Source of the DNA: Albimonas pacifica
Lineage (GTDB): Bacteria > Pseudomonadota > Alphaproteobacteria > Rhodobacterales > Rhodobacteraceae
Reading direction: 5' to 3'
DNA: 64,000 nt
Assembly (NCBI RefSeq): GCF_900113695.1
Contig: NZ_FOQH01000001.1
Span: forward strand, 558,001-622,000
The stretch's first letter is position 1. The number at the start of each line of letters is the position of its first letter. The translations under genes were made by a program, and so were the position numbers. The notes below the pieces were generated by a model. That model made no database searches. It had not been told where the DNA came from and was given only the letters and a program-made list of their open reading frames with translations. This document shows, piece after piece, positions 9,115 through 17,222 of this stretch.

Positions 9115-10063
9115 CCAGCCGATCCCCGCCGGAGGCGCCACCCCCGCGGGCGGCCCCGCCCTCGTCGCCGCCCCCGCGATGCCGAAACACCGCTCGCAAT
9201 GGTCGGACGTGTGGCGTCAGTTCGCCTCCCACCGGGGCGCGCTGGCGGGCATGGCGGTGTTCCTGTTCATCATCCTTCTGTGCACGCTGGGGGCCTTCAT
9301 CCACGACGTGGACCCCCAGAAGCTCGACATCCGCGCCAAGAACCAGCTGATGAGCTGGGAGCATCCGCTGGGCACCGACAACCTCGGGCGGGACATGCTG
9401 GCCCAGATCATCGCGGGCGGGCAGGTGTCGCTGGCGGTGGGCGTCACCGCGATGCTGCTCTCGCTGCTGGTGGGCACGCTGATCGGGGTGCTGTCGGGCT
9501 ATTTCCGCCGGCTCGACGGCCCCTTGATGCGCTTCACCGACCTGTTCCTGGCCCTGCCGCTGCTGCCGCTGCTGCTGGTCATCATCATGCTGTTCCGCGA
9601 CATGCTGCGCACCGCCTTCGGGCCCGAGAGCGGCATCTTCATCCTGATCGTCTTCGTGATCGGCATCACCAGCTGGATGCAGACCGCGCGCATCGTGCGC
9701 GGCGACGTGCTGGCCCTGAAAGAACGCGAGTTCGTGCTGGCGGCGAAATCCATCGGCACGCCGTCCCGCCGGATCATCCTGCGCCACATCCTGCCCAACG
9801 TGCTGAGCCCGATCATGGTCTCGGCGACGCTCGGCGTCGCCAACGCCATCATCACCGAGAGCGCGCTCTCGTTCCTGGGCCTCGGCTTCCCCTCGGACTT
9901 CCCGACCTGGGGGCGGCTGCTCTACGACGGCGCGAACTTCATGACGCTGACGCCCGACCGGGTGATCTGGCCCGGCCTCGCGATCTCGCTGACGGTGCTG
10001 TCGGTGAACTACATCGGCGACGGTCTGCGCGACGCGCTCGACCCCCGCATCCGGGGGCGCTGA
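9107..10063 (+). CDS. Peptide ABC transporter permease (DppC type)
   Basis: 318 aa. A cytoplasmic N-terminus of about 35 residues is followed by helix GMAVFLFIILLCTLGAF and the DppC hallmark HPLGTDNLGRDMLAQIIAGG. The EAA-like loop reads REFVLAAKSIGTPSRRIILRH. The C-terminus GDGLRDALDPRIRGR is standard. It forms the heterodimeric channel with the preceding protein. It is the last gene of the operon and converges on tesB with a GC-rich hairpin-prone gap of about 50 bases. Confidence 0.9.
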   Translation: MTDQPIPAGGATPAGGPALVAAPAMPKHRSQWSDVWRQFASHRGALAGMAVFLFIILLCTLGAFIHDVDPQKLDIRAKNQLMSWEHPLGTDNLGRDMLAQIIAGGQVSLAVGVTAMLLSLLVGTLIGVLSGYFRRLDGPLMRFTDLFLALPLLPLLLVIIMLFRDMLRTAFGPESGIFILIVFVIGITSWMQTARIVRGDVLALKEREFVLAAKSIGTPSRRIILRHILPNVLSPIMVSATLGVANAIITESALSFLGLGFPSDFPTWGRLLYDGANFMTLTPDRVIWPGLAISLTVLSVNYIGDGLRDALDPRIRGR

Positions 10064-10114
10064 AACGGAAAGGGCGGCCCCCGGGGCTGCCCTTCCTCGT
10101 TCCGGGAGGGCGGT

Positions 10115-11020
10115 TCAGCCCTTCTTCTTCATCGGCCGCATCAGCCCTTCCTGGGCGACCGAGCAGACCAGCTCCCCGGCCTGCGTGAACACCTGGCCGC
10201 GATTGAAGCTGCGGGCGCCGCCGGAGAAGGGGCTGTCCATCGAATACAGCAGCCAGTCGTCGAAGCTGACCGGCTTGTGGAACCACATCGCGTGGTCCAG
10301 CGAGGCCTGCATCGCGTCGCCGCGGCGCCACGAGATCCCGTGCCGCCGGGTGCCGGAGCTGAGCAGGTTCATGTCCGACGCATAGGCCAGAAGGCACTGG
10401 TGCACCTCGGGCGGCTGCTCGGCGGGCGCCTGGAGCTTCATCCACAGCCGGTTGAAATCCGAGAGCTTCCTGGGCTCCAGCAGGTCCTGGGGCTCCACCT
10501 CGCGCATCTCGATGGCGTAGATGTGGGTCGGGCCCAGCGGGTCGAACTTGCCGGTCTTGCGCCGGATCTCCTCGCGGATCTCGTGGCGCGAGCGCAGGCC
10601 GCTGTCGGGACCGGGCGTGTCGGGCATGTCGTGCTGGTGGGCCCAGCTCTCCTCCGGCCGCTGGAAGGAGGCGGCGAGGTTGAAGATCTGCCGGCCGTGC
10701 TGGATCGCGATCACCCGGCGGGTGGCGAAGCTGCGGCCGTCGCGGGCGCGGTCGACCTCGTAGATCACCGGGATCGCGGGATCGCCGGGGTGGATGAAAT
10801 AGGCGTGCAGCGAGTGGCAGGCCATGCCCTCGACCGTCTTGTAGGCCGCGCGCAGCGCCTGGGCGATCACGTGGCCGCCGTAGATGCGGACGTGGTCCTC
10901 GTCCGCCTCGGCGACCCGGCCGCGGAACAGGTTCATCTCCAGACGCTCGACGTCCAGCAGGTCGATCAGCTCCGCGACCAGCTGCGGTCCGGGGACGGGG
11001 TGGGGGATCGGGTCGGACAC
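10115..11020 (-). CDS. tesB: Acyl-CoA thioesterase II (TesB-like)
   Basis: 301 aa, double hot-dog protein hydrolysing acyl-CoA to free acid and CoA. Family marks: the N-terminal hot-dog has YGGHVIAQALRAAYKTV and SLHAYFIHPGDP, then VDRARDGRSFATRRV. The C-terminal hot-dog has SLDHAMWFHKPVSFDDWLLY, which contains the catalytic Asp, and SFNRGQVFTQAGELVCSVAQEGLMR. It stands alone on the minus strand between the dpp operon and the TetR/acyl-CoA genes, fitting a role in trimming acyl-CoA pools. Confidence 0.92.
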   Translation of the reverse strand: MSDPIPHPVPGPQLVAELIDLLDVERLEMNLFRGRVAEADEDHVRIYGGHVIAQALRAAYKTVEGMACHSLHAYFIHPGDPAIPVIYEVDRARDGRSFATRRVIAIQHGRQIFNLAASFQRPEESWAHQHDMPDTPGPDSGLRSRHEIREEIRRKTGKFDPLGPTHIYAIEMREVEPQDLLEPRKLSDFNRLWMKLQAPAEQPPEVHQCLLAYASDMNLLSSGTRRHGISWRRGDAMQASLDHAMWFHKPVSFDDWLLYSMDSPFSGGARSFNRGQVFTQAGELVCSVAQEGLMRPMKKKG

Positions 11021-11230
11021 GGCGTCTCCTGTGGCGGCGGCGGGCAGGGCGGCCGACGCAGGGACCGGCCGGGTCGGACTTTACTCCCCGCCGCGGCGCG
11101 GCGCCATGGGTGCGGCGCAGCAGGAACGCCGCGGCCCGACCGGCCGGCCGGCCGACGACGCCTGCGTGACAACGCTTCGCTCCCCGATTAAGGTCCAGGT
11201 CGATGAACCGGGGGACCGTTTAACTTGGCG

Positions 11231-11869
11231 ATGAAGAGCGACACGGCCGCGGTGGCCGAGGGGGATCGGATGTCGACCCGCGACCTGCTGCTGACCGCGG
11301 CCAGCGAGCTGATGCGCAAGCGCGACACGCTCAACGTGCCGATCAGCGAGATCGCGGCCGAGGCGGGCGTGAACTCGGCCCTGGTGAAGTATTACTTCGG
11401 CAACAAGAACGGGCTGATGCTCGCCCTGCTGGAGCGGGACCTGGGCGCCTCGATCACCCAGCTCTCGGCGCTGGTCAACATGGACATGAGCCCGTCCAAG
11501 AAGATGCGCTACCATCTCTCGGGCCTGGTGCGCATGTATTTCCGCTGCCCCTACCTGCAGCGGCTGCTGATCAAGACGATGCGCGACGAAAGCGCCGAGA
11601 TCGCGCGCGACATCGCCGAGAAATACCTGGCCCCGATTTCCCACGCCTACCACGCGATGATCTCCGAGGGCGTGGCGGCCGGCGAATTCAAGCCGATCGA
11701 CTCGCGTCTGTTCTACTTCATCGCCATCGGCGCGGCGGACCAGATCTTCTCGGCGCGATTCGTGCTCAAGTACGTGCACGGCATCGACGAGATCGACGAC
11801 GAGCTGCGCCGCGCCTATGTCGACACCACCATCACCCTGATCATGGACGGTCTGCTGGCCAAGTCCTGA
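11231..11869 (+). CDS. TetR-family transcriptional regulator
   Basis: 212 aa from ATG 11231. ATG 11270 (MSTRDLLLTAASELM), after a GAGGGGGAT ribosome site, is equally plausible. Helix-turn-helix at about 20-65: NVPISEIAAEAGVNSALVKYYFG, with KNGLMLALLERDL after it. The C-terminal domain of about 140 aa is TetR_C-like (LLIKTMRDESAEIARDIAEKY). Immediately precedes an acyl-CoA dehydrogenase operon on the same strand, whose promoter carries a palindromic TTGGTTAGTTAA site, so it probably represses that operon and responds to an acyl-CoA (inferred). The 210-bp gap upstream of it shows no other gene. Confidence 0.88.
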   Translation: MKSDTAAVAEGDRMSTRDLLLTAASELMRKRDTLNVPISEIAAEAGVNSALVKYYFGNKNGLMLALLERDLGASITQLSALVNMDMSPSKKMRYHLSGLVRMYFRCPYLQRLLIKTMRDESAEIARDIAEKYLAPISHAYHAMISEGVAAGEFKPIDSRLFYFIAIGAADQIFSARFVLKYVHGIDEIDDELRRAYVDTTITLIMDGLLAKS

Positions 11870-11971
11870 CCGCCGCGCAACGCAGCGTCCGCCGGGCCCC
11901 GCAGGGGCGCCCGAGGGGCTTCCGCGCGCGTCGCTTTGCGCCACGCAAGCCGCTTGTCCGGCCCCTGTTAA

Positions 11972-11983
11972 TTGGTTAGTTAA
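11972..11983. promoter_or_regulatory. Candidate TetR operator TTGGTTAGTTAA in the acyl-CoA dehydrogenase promoter
   Basis: An AT-rich near-palindrome (it sits within GTTAATTGGTTAGTTAATGG), 39 bases before the dehydrogenase start at 12022. A close match, TTGGCTAGTCAA read on the minus strand, lies upstream of another acyl-CoA dehydrogenase at 50631-50642. The shared sequence and context suggest one regulator for both; the neighbouring TetR gene at 11231 is the obvious candidate. Confidence 0.45.
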
Positions 11984-12021
11984 TGGCCGCAAGGTCGATT
12001 GAACGCCACCGGGAGGATCGT

Positions 12022-13164
12022 ATGCTCGACGCCATGGACCGCCACGTCTACGAGGAGGAGCACGGCCTGTTCCGCGACGCCGTGCGCAAGGTCTTCGACC
12101 GCCACCTCGCGCCGCGCCTCGACGAGTTCGAGCAGACCGGCGTCGTCGACCGCTCGGTCTGGCTCGCCGCGGGAGAGGCCGGGCTGCTGTGCCCCACCGT
12201 GCCCGAAGCCTACGGCGGCATGGGCCTCGACTACCGCTACAACGCCGTGGTGGCCGAGGAGCTCGCCTACCTCGGCTCGTCGGCCGGCTTCACCCTGCAG
12301 TCCGACATCGTCGCCGACTACCTGGTCGAATACGGCTCGGAAGAGCAGAAGAAGAAGTGGCTGCCGAAGATGGTCTCGGGCGAGGCGATCTCGGCCATCG
12401 CGATGACCGAGCCGGGCACCGGCTCCGACCTGCAGGGCGTGAAGACCACCGCCAGGAAGGACGGCAACCACTACGTGGTGAACGGTCAGAAGACCTACAT
12501 CACCAACGGCCAGAACGCCGACTTCATCGTGGTGGTGGCCAAGACCGATCCCAGCCTCGGCGCCAAGGGCATCAGCCTGATCCTGGTCGAGGCGGACCGC
12601 GAGGGCTTCCAGCGGGGCCGCAACCTCGACAAGATCGGCCAGCATTCCGCCGACACCTCGGAGCTGTTCTTCCAGGACGTGCGGGTGCCGATCACCAACT
12701 GCCTCGGCGAGGAGGGCAAGGGCTTCGTCTACCTGATGAGCCAGCTTCCCCAGGAGCGTCTGTCGATCGCGCTCGCCGCCCAGGCCGGCGCCCAGCGGGC
12801 CTTCGACGAGGCGGTGAAGTTCACCAAGGGCCGCACCGCCTTCAAGCAGCCGATCTTCGATTTCCAGAACACCCGTTTCACGCTGGCGAGCCTGAAGTCC
12901 AAGCTCCAGGTCGGCTGGGCGCATGTCGACTGGGCCCTGAAGCGGCATATCGACGGCAAGCTCGACGCCTACGAGGCCTCGGCCGCCAAGCTCTGGCACA
13001 CCGAGATGCAGTGGGAGATGGTGGACGCCTGCCTCCAGCTCCATGGCGGCGCCGGCTACATGAACGAGTATCCGATCGCCCGCCTGTGGCGCGACGCCCG
13101 CGTGCAGCGCATCTACGGCGGCACCTCGGAGATCATGAAAGAACTGGTGTCCCGCTCGATCTGA
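12022..13164 (+). CDS. Acyl-CoA dehydrogenase
   Basis: 380 aa. FAD enzyme oxidising an acyl-CoA to the 2,3-enoyl-CoA and passing electrons to ETF. Start ATG 12022 follows GGGAGGATCGT. Motifs: AIAMTEPGTGSDLQG (FAD and substrate binding), NGQKTYITNGQNADF, then KFTKGRTAFKQPIFDFQNTRF and LQLHGGAGYMNEYPIARLWRD, ending RIYGGTSEIMKELVSRSI. The Glu of the MCAD YEGT motif is Gly here, as in isovaleryl- and long-chain-type enzymes, whose base lies elsewhere. First gene of a catabolic run up to 20.3 kb. Confidence 0.92.
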   Translation: MLDAMDRHVYEEEHGLFRDAVRKVFDRHLAPRLDEFEQTGVVDRSVWLAAGEAGLLCPTVPEAYGGMGLDYRYNAVVAEELAYLGSSAGFTLQSDIVADYLVEYGSEEQKKKWLPKMVSGEAISAIAMTEPGTGSDLQGVKTTARKDGNHYVVNGQKTYITNGQNADFIVVVAKTDPSLGAKGISLILVEADREGFQRGRNLDKIGQHSADTSELFFQDVRVPITNCLGEEGKGFVYLMSQLPQERLSIALAAQAGAQRAFDEAVKFTKGRTAFKQPIFDFQNTRFTLASLKSKLQVGWAHVDWALKRHIDGKLDAYEASAAKLWHTEMQWEMVDACLQLHGGAGYMNEYPIARLWRDARVQRIYGGTSEIMKELVSRSI

Positions 13165-13174
13165 CGGCGGGACC

Positions 13175-13201
13175 GCCCGGGCGGCCCAGACCCGCCCGGG
13201 C
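13175..13201. terminator. GC stem-loop after the acyl-CoA dehydrogenase gene
   Basis: 10-bp stem GCCCGGGCGG / CCGCCCGGGC with a 7-nt loop, 10 bases after the stop at 13164. There is no U-run, so it may be an mRNA-stabilising or weak termination hairpin rather than a full terminator. Confidence 0.4.
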
Positions 13202-13264
13202 GACAGGATTGGGGCGCGAGCGGCCGGGACAGGCCGCGCGCCCGCTCAGGGAGGAGACCACGGA

Positions 13265-14836
13265 ATGATCGACCCCGCCGCGCTGAAGACGATGGGCACG
13301 CTCGCCCGGTCGAACGCCAAGCGCCGCCCCGACGTGATGGTCCACGAGTTCGAGGGCCGGATCACCACCTTCGCCCAGTTCGACCGGTTCACCGACCAGG
13401 TGGCGAACGGGCTGCAGGCGCTGGGCGCCAAGAACGTCGCCTACTGGGGCAAGAACTCGGACGTCGCCTTCGAGCTGTTCATCGGCACGTGCAAGGCCGG
13501 CGGCTTCTTCGGGCCCCTGAACTGGCGCCTCGCGCCGGCCGAGATCGGCCAGATCCTCGAGCGCTTCGTTCCCGACGTGCTCGCCGTCGGCCCCGAGTTC
13601 CTCGACGCGGTCGAGCAGATCCGCGGCCAGCTCCCCGAGGGCGTGACCATCATCGCGGCCGAGGGCGGGTCGGAGAAGCACCCCTCCTATTTCGACTGGC
13701 GCGACGGCCAGCCGGCGGAGTTCACGGGCGACCTCGGCGAGCCTGACGACGTCTGCCTGGTGCTGTTCACCTCCGGCACCACCGGCCTGCCCAAGGGCGT
13801 GATGCTGAGCCACGCGAACCTGCTGGGCCAGCGCACGCTGATGTCCGAAGCCGGCATGAACTACGACACCATGGACGACGACGCGGTCATGCTGGTGTGC
13901 ATGCCCTTCGCCCATATCGGCGGCATCGGCGTGTGGTGCCTGAGTTTCGCCAACTGCGCCAAGGCGATCATCACGCGGGAGTTCAACCCGCTCGAGGCCC
14001 TCGACCTGTTCATCAACCGCGGCGTCTCCCACGCCTTCCTGGTGCCCGCGGCGCTGCAGTTCATCGTGCGCACCCCCCAGGCGCAGGCGGCCGACTTCTC
14101 CCACGTCAAGAATATCGCCTACGGCGCGGCGCCGATGCCCGTGCCCCTGCTGGAGGAGTGCCTGACCGTCTTCGGCTGCGACTTCTGCCAGTGCTACGGC
14201 ATGACCGAGACCACCGGCACGATCAGCCTCCTGCCGCCCGAGGATCACCGCGCCCGGGATCCCAGGCGGCTGAGCTCGGCGGGCAAGGCGCTGCCCGGTT
14301 CCAAGATCAAGATCATCGATGCGGACGGCAATGAACTCCCCATCGGCGAGATCGGCGAGATCGCGATCCTGTCGGGCAACAACATGGCCGGCTACTACAA
14401 CAACCCCGAGGCGACCGCGAAGACCAAGGACGCCGAGGGCTGGGTCCGTTCCGGCGACGCGGGCTACATGGACGCGGACGGCTATCTCTACATCCACGAC
14501 CGCATCAAGGACATGATCGTCTCGGGCGGCGAGAACGTCTACCCCGCCGAGGTCGAGAGCGCCCTCTACGCCCACCCCGCCATCTCCGAGGCCGCCGTGA
14601 TCGGCGTGCCCGACGACAAGTGGGGCGAGGCGGTGAAGGCCGTGGTCACGGTGAAGGAGGGCCACACGCTGGACCCCGTCGACGTCATCAACTTCGTGCG
14701 CACCCGGCTCGCCCACTTCAAGTGCCCCAAGACGGTCGACGTGATCGAGGCGATGCCCCGCAACGCCTCCGGCAAGCTCCTGAAACGAGAGCTCCGCGCC
14801 CCCTACTGGGAAGGCCAGTCGCGGCAGGTGAACTGA
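13265..14836 (+). CDS. Acyl-CoA synthetase (long-chain/medium-chain fatty-acid CoA ligase type)
   Basis: 523 aa. Activates a carboxylic acid with ATP and CoA. Motifs in order: P-loop LFTSGTTGLPKGVMLSH (about 160-180), CYGMTETTG (about 310), hinge segment GWVRSGDAGYMDADGYLYIHDRIKDMIV (only its outline quoted: SGD and DRIKD) and catalytic-Lys region PRNASGKLLKREL near the C-terminus. Ribosome site AGGGAGGAGACC precedes ATG 13265. It follows the dehydrogenase with a gap of 100 bases and probably supplies its substrate. Confidence 0.9.
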   Translation: MIDPAALKTMGTLARSNAKRRPDVMVHEFEGRITTFAQFDRFTDQVANGLQALGAKNVAYWGKNSDVAFELFIGTCKAGGFFGPLNWRLAPAEIGQILERFVPDVLAVGPEFLDAVEQIRGQLPEGVTIIAAEGGSEKHPSYFDWRDGQPAEFTGDLGEPDDVCLVLFTSGTTGLPKGVMLSHANLLGQRTLMSEAGMNYDTMDDDAVMLVCMPFAHIGGIGVWCLSFANCAKAIITREFNPLEALDLFINRGVSHAFLVPAALQFIVRTPQAQAADFSHVKNIAYGAAPMPVPLLEECLTVFGCDFCQCYGMTETTGTISLLPPEDHRARDPRRLSSAGKALPGSKIKIIDADGNELPIGEIGEIAILSGNNMAGYYNNPEATAKTKDAEGWVRSGDAGYMDADGYLYIHDRIKDMIVSGGENVYPAEVESALYAHPAISEAAVIGVPDDKWGEAVKAVVTVKEGHTLDPVDVINFVRTRLAHFKCPKTVDVIEAMPRNASGKLLKRELRAPYWEGQSRQVN

Positions 14837-14840
14837 GCCG

Positions 14841-15341
14841 ATGCGCGTCGTGGAGGAGAGATCGGTGCCCTTCGACCAGTTCGAGACGGTTTCGTTCCAC
14901 GACGCCGAGATACGGCGGATGGAGTTCGGCGACCGGGAGGTGCGGATCGTCTTCGAACACACCGGCTTCAAGCCCGCCTCCGAGGGAGGGTTCGCCGAGG
15001 GGTTCGAGGGCGCCGAGTTCGACGTCCGCCTGCGGGACGTCCGGTTCTTCGGCGCAGGCCTCTACGGCCCCTTCCCCATCGACCGGCTGACGGTCACCCG
15101 CCTCGGCGACGAGACGCCCGAAACGCTGGCCCGCCTGAGGTACGCGGTGACGGACGGCGCCCATGCCGCGCGGTCCTGGGAGGAGGCGCGCCAGGGGATC
15201 TGGGGCGACGTCAAGGGCGAGGCGGCGCTGATCGCCGCTTGCCCGGACCACCGGCTGCTGTCCTTCGACGCCCATGTCGGCATGGGCGTCGTGGCCATCG
15301 CCGGCGACGGAGAGATCGAGGTCAGGCGGCCCGCCGCCTGA
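14841..15341 (+). CDS. Conserved hypothetical protein in the acyl-CoA operon
   Basis: 166 aa; I do not recognise the family. It begins 4 bases after the ligase stop, with codon use like its neighbours, so it is very likely translated. No signal peptide or membrane helix. Sequence is mixed alpha/beta, acidic, with strands such as VSFHDAEIRRMEFGDREVRIVF and FDVRLRDVRFF early and a TRLRYAVTDG-like stretch in the middle. The pattern of paired short strands with FHDAEI near the start resembles small uncharacterised beta-rich proteins. Function unknown. Confidence 0.7.
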   Translation: MRVVEERSVPFDQFETVSFHDAEIRRMEFGDREVRIVFEHTGFKPASEGGFAEGFEGAEFDVRLRDVRFFGAGLYGPFPIDRLTVTRLGDETPETLARLRYAVTDGAHAARSWEEARQGIWGDVKGEAALIAACPDHRLLSFDAHVGMGVVAIAGDGEIEVRRPAA

Positions 15342-15388
15342 CCCGGCCCGCGCAGACGGGCGCATAACGACACGGAGGAGACGCCCCC

Positions 15389-16294
15389 ATGGTGGAGCGC
15401 AAGGACTACTCGACGATCTTCACGACCCTGGACGAGGGGATCTTCACGATCCACCTCAACCGTCCGGACAAGCTCAACGCCTTCACCCGCGACATGATGA
15501 ACGAGATGATCGCGGCCTTCGACGTCTCGGACGCCGACGACCGCGTGCGCGTGGTCATCGTCACCGGCGAGGGGCGCGGCTTCTGCGCCGGCGCGGATCT
15601 CGAGCGCGGCAAGGGCGACGGCGCAAAGGTCTTCACCACCGGCGACTTCATCAAGAAGGGCCCGGACGGCAAGAACGACTACTCGGCCGAGGAGCTGCGC
15701 GACGGCGGCGGCCGCGTGACCCTGCGCATCTTCGACAGCCTCAAGCCCGTGATCGGCGCGATCAACGGTCCGGCCGTCGGCATCGGCGCCACCATGCAGC
15801 TGCCGATGGACGTGCGAATGGTCTCGACCAAGGCCCGCGTCGGCTTCGTCTTCCCCAAGCGCGGCATCGTCCCCGAGGCCTGCTCGTCGTGGTTCCTGCC
15901 GCGGGTCGTCGGCATCTCGCGAGCCGTCGAGTGGGTGACGACGGGGCGGATCTTCGACGCCGAGGAGGCGATCGCCACCGGCTTCGCCCGCTCGGTGCAC
16001 GAGCCTGACGACCTGCTCCCCGCCGCCCGGGCGCTGGCCAGGGAGATGTCGGAGAACACCTCCCCCGTCGCCGTGGCGCTGGCGCGCAACATGATGTGGA
16101 AGATGCTGGGCGAGCCGCATCCGATGATGGCCCACCGCGTCGACAGCCGCGGCATCGCCAGCCGCGGGATGTCGGCCGACGTGAAGGAGGGCGTGCAGAG
16201 CTTCCTCGAGAAGCGCGCGCCGAACTTCCCGGACAAGGTCTCGACGGACATGCCCGACTACTTCCCGTTCTGGGAAACGCCCGAGTACCGCTGA
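15389..16294 (+). CDS. Enoyl-CoA hydratase/isomerase (crotonase family)
   Basis: 301 aa. Crotonase fold: IHLNRPDKLNAFT at the start, oxyanion-hole segment GRGFCAGADLERG at about 65-80, and INGPAVGIGATMQLPMDVRM. The active-site stretch FPKRGIVPEACSSWFLPR keeps a Glu in the catalytic position. A 30-residue insertion after the oxyanion loop (GDGAKVFTTGDFIKKGPDGK) makes it longer than the typical 260 aa. Hydrates or isomerises an unsaturated acyl-CoA in the same pathway as the flanking genes. Good ribosome site (CGGAGGAGACG). Confidence 0.88.
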   Translation: MVERKDYSTIFTTLDEGIFTIHLNRPDKLNAFTRDMMNEMIAAFDVSDADDRVRVVIVTGEGRGFCAGADLERGKGDGAKVFTTGDFIKKGPDGKNDYSAEELRDGGGRVTLRIFDSLKPVIGAINGPAVGIGATMQLPMDVRMVSTKARVGFVFPKRGIVPEACSSWFLPRVVGISRAVEWVTTGRIFDAEEAIATGFARSVHEPDDLLPAARALAREMSENTSPVAVALARNMMWKMLGEPHPMMAHRVDSRGIASRGMSADVKEGVQSFLEKRAPNFPDKVSTDMPDYFPFWETPEYR

Positions 16295-16375
16295 CCCGGC
16301 CCGCGCGGGGACCGCGCAATCGAGATGCGGCGCGGGCCCTCGCGGCCCGCGCGCCCTGACCGACCGGAGACTTCC

Positions 16376-17155
16376 ATGTCCGACAAGCTGCTGGTGGAGA
16401 AGGACGGCGACGTCGCCGTCATCCGCCTCAACGATCCCAAGACGATGAACGCCATCACCTCGGACCTCGCGACCGAGCTGAAGGAGGCGATCGAGGCCGC
16501 CGGCCGGTCCTCGCGCGCGATCCTCCTGGCCTCGGGCGAGCGGGCGTTCTGCTCGGGCGCCAACCTCTCCGGCGGCACCGTGCAGCCGGGCGACCCGAAC
16601 GCAGACGCGGGCGCCGCGCTGGAGAACCATTTCAACCCGCTGATGATGGCGATCCGCGACAGCGCCGTGCCCATCGTCTCGGCGGTGCGCGGGGCGGCGG
16701 CGGGCGTCGGCTCGTCGATCTCGCTGGCGGCCGACATGATCGTGGCCGGCAAGTCGGCCTATTTCATGCTCGCCTTCGCGCGCATCGGCCTGGTGCCCGA
16801 CGGCGGCGCCACCTGGCTGCTGACCCGCGCCGCGGGCCGCGCGCGGGCCATGGAGATGATGCTGCTCGCCGAGAAGATCCCCGCCCAGCAGGCGATGGAC
16901 TGGGGCCTGGTGAACCGGGTGGTCGAGGACGACCAGATCGACGCCACCGCCATGGAGCTCGCCCAGCGGCTGGCGAAGGGCCCGCAGCCCTCGCTGCGCC
17001 TGATCCGCAGGCAGGCCTGGCTCGCCGCCGACAGCTCCTTCGCCGAGGTGCTGCAGGCCGAGCGCGAGCACCAGCGCGACGCCGGCCGCTCGAAGGACTT
17101 CGCCGAGGGCGTCTCGGCGTTCCTCGAGAAGCGCGCCGCCAAGTTCGGCGGCTGA
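16376..17155 (+). CDS. Enoyl-CoA hydratase/isomerase (crotonase family), second copy
   Basis: 259 aa from ATG 16376, chosen over an upstream in-frame ATG because CCGGAGACTTCC is a better ribosome site and the extension is low-complexity. VIRLNDPKTMNAITSDL, oxyanion loop ERAFCSGANLSGG, VRGAAAGVGSSISLAAD and FARIGLVPDGGATWLL are the crotonase marks. The second catalytic Glu position is Asp (VPDGG), a common variant in PaaG/isomerase-like members. Acts with the upstream crotonase and the downstream thiolase. Confidence 0.88.
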   Translation: MSDKLLVEKDGDVAVIRLNDPKTMNAITSDLATELKEAIEAAGRSSRAILLASGERAFCSGANLSGGTVQPGDPNADAGAALENHFNPLMMAIRDSAVPIVSAVRGAAAGVGSSISLAADMIVAGKSAYFMLAFARIGLVPDGGATWLLTRAAGRARAMEMMLLAEKIPAQQAMDWGLVNRVVEDDQIDATAMELAQRLAKGPQPSLRLIRRQAWLAADSSFAEVLQAEREHQRDAGRSKDFAEGVSAFLEKRAAKFGG

Positions 17156-17190
17156 CGCCGCCGGGGGAATATTCGGCGGCTGACGCCGCC
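17144..17190. repeat. 19-bp direct duplication of a gene's stop region
   Basis: TTCGGCGGCTGACGCCGCC occurs at 17144-17162, where it contains the crotonase stop codon, and again exactly at 17172-17190, offset by 28 bases. Each copy is itself a GGCGGC-TGAC-GCCGCC hairpin. Looks like a short tandem duplication of the 3' end; it may stabilise the transcript end. Confidence 0.6.
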
Positions 17191-17222
17191 ATGACCGAAC
17201 GACAAAGACTCAGGAGGACACC

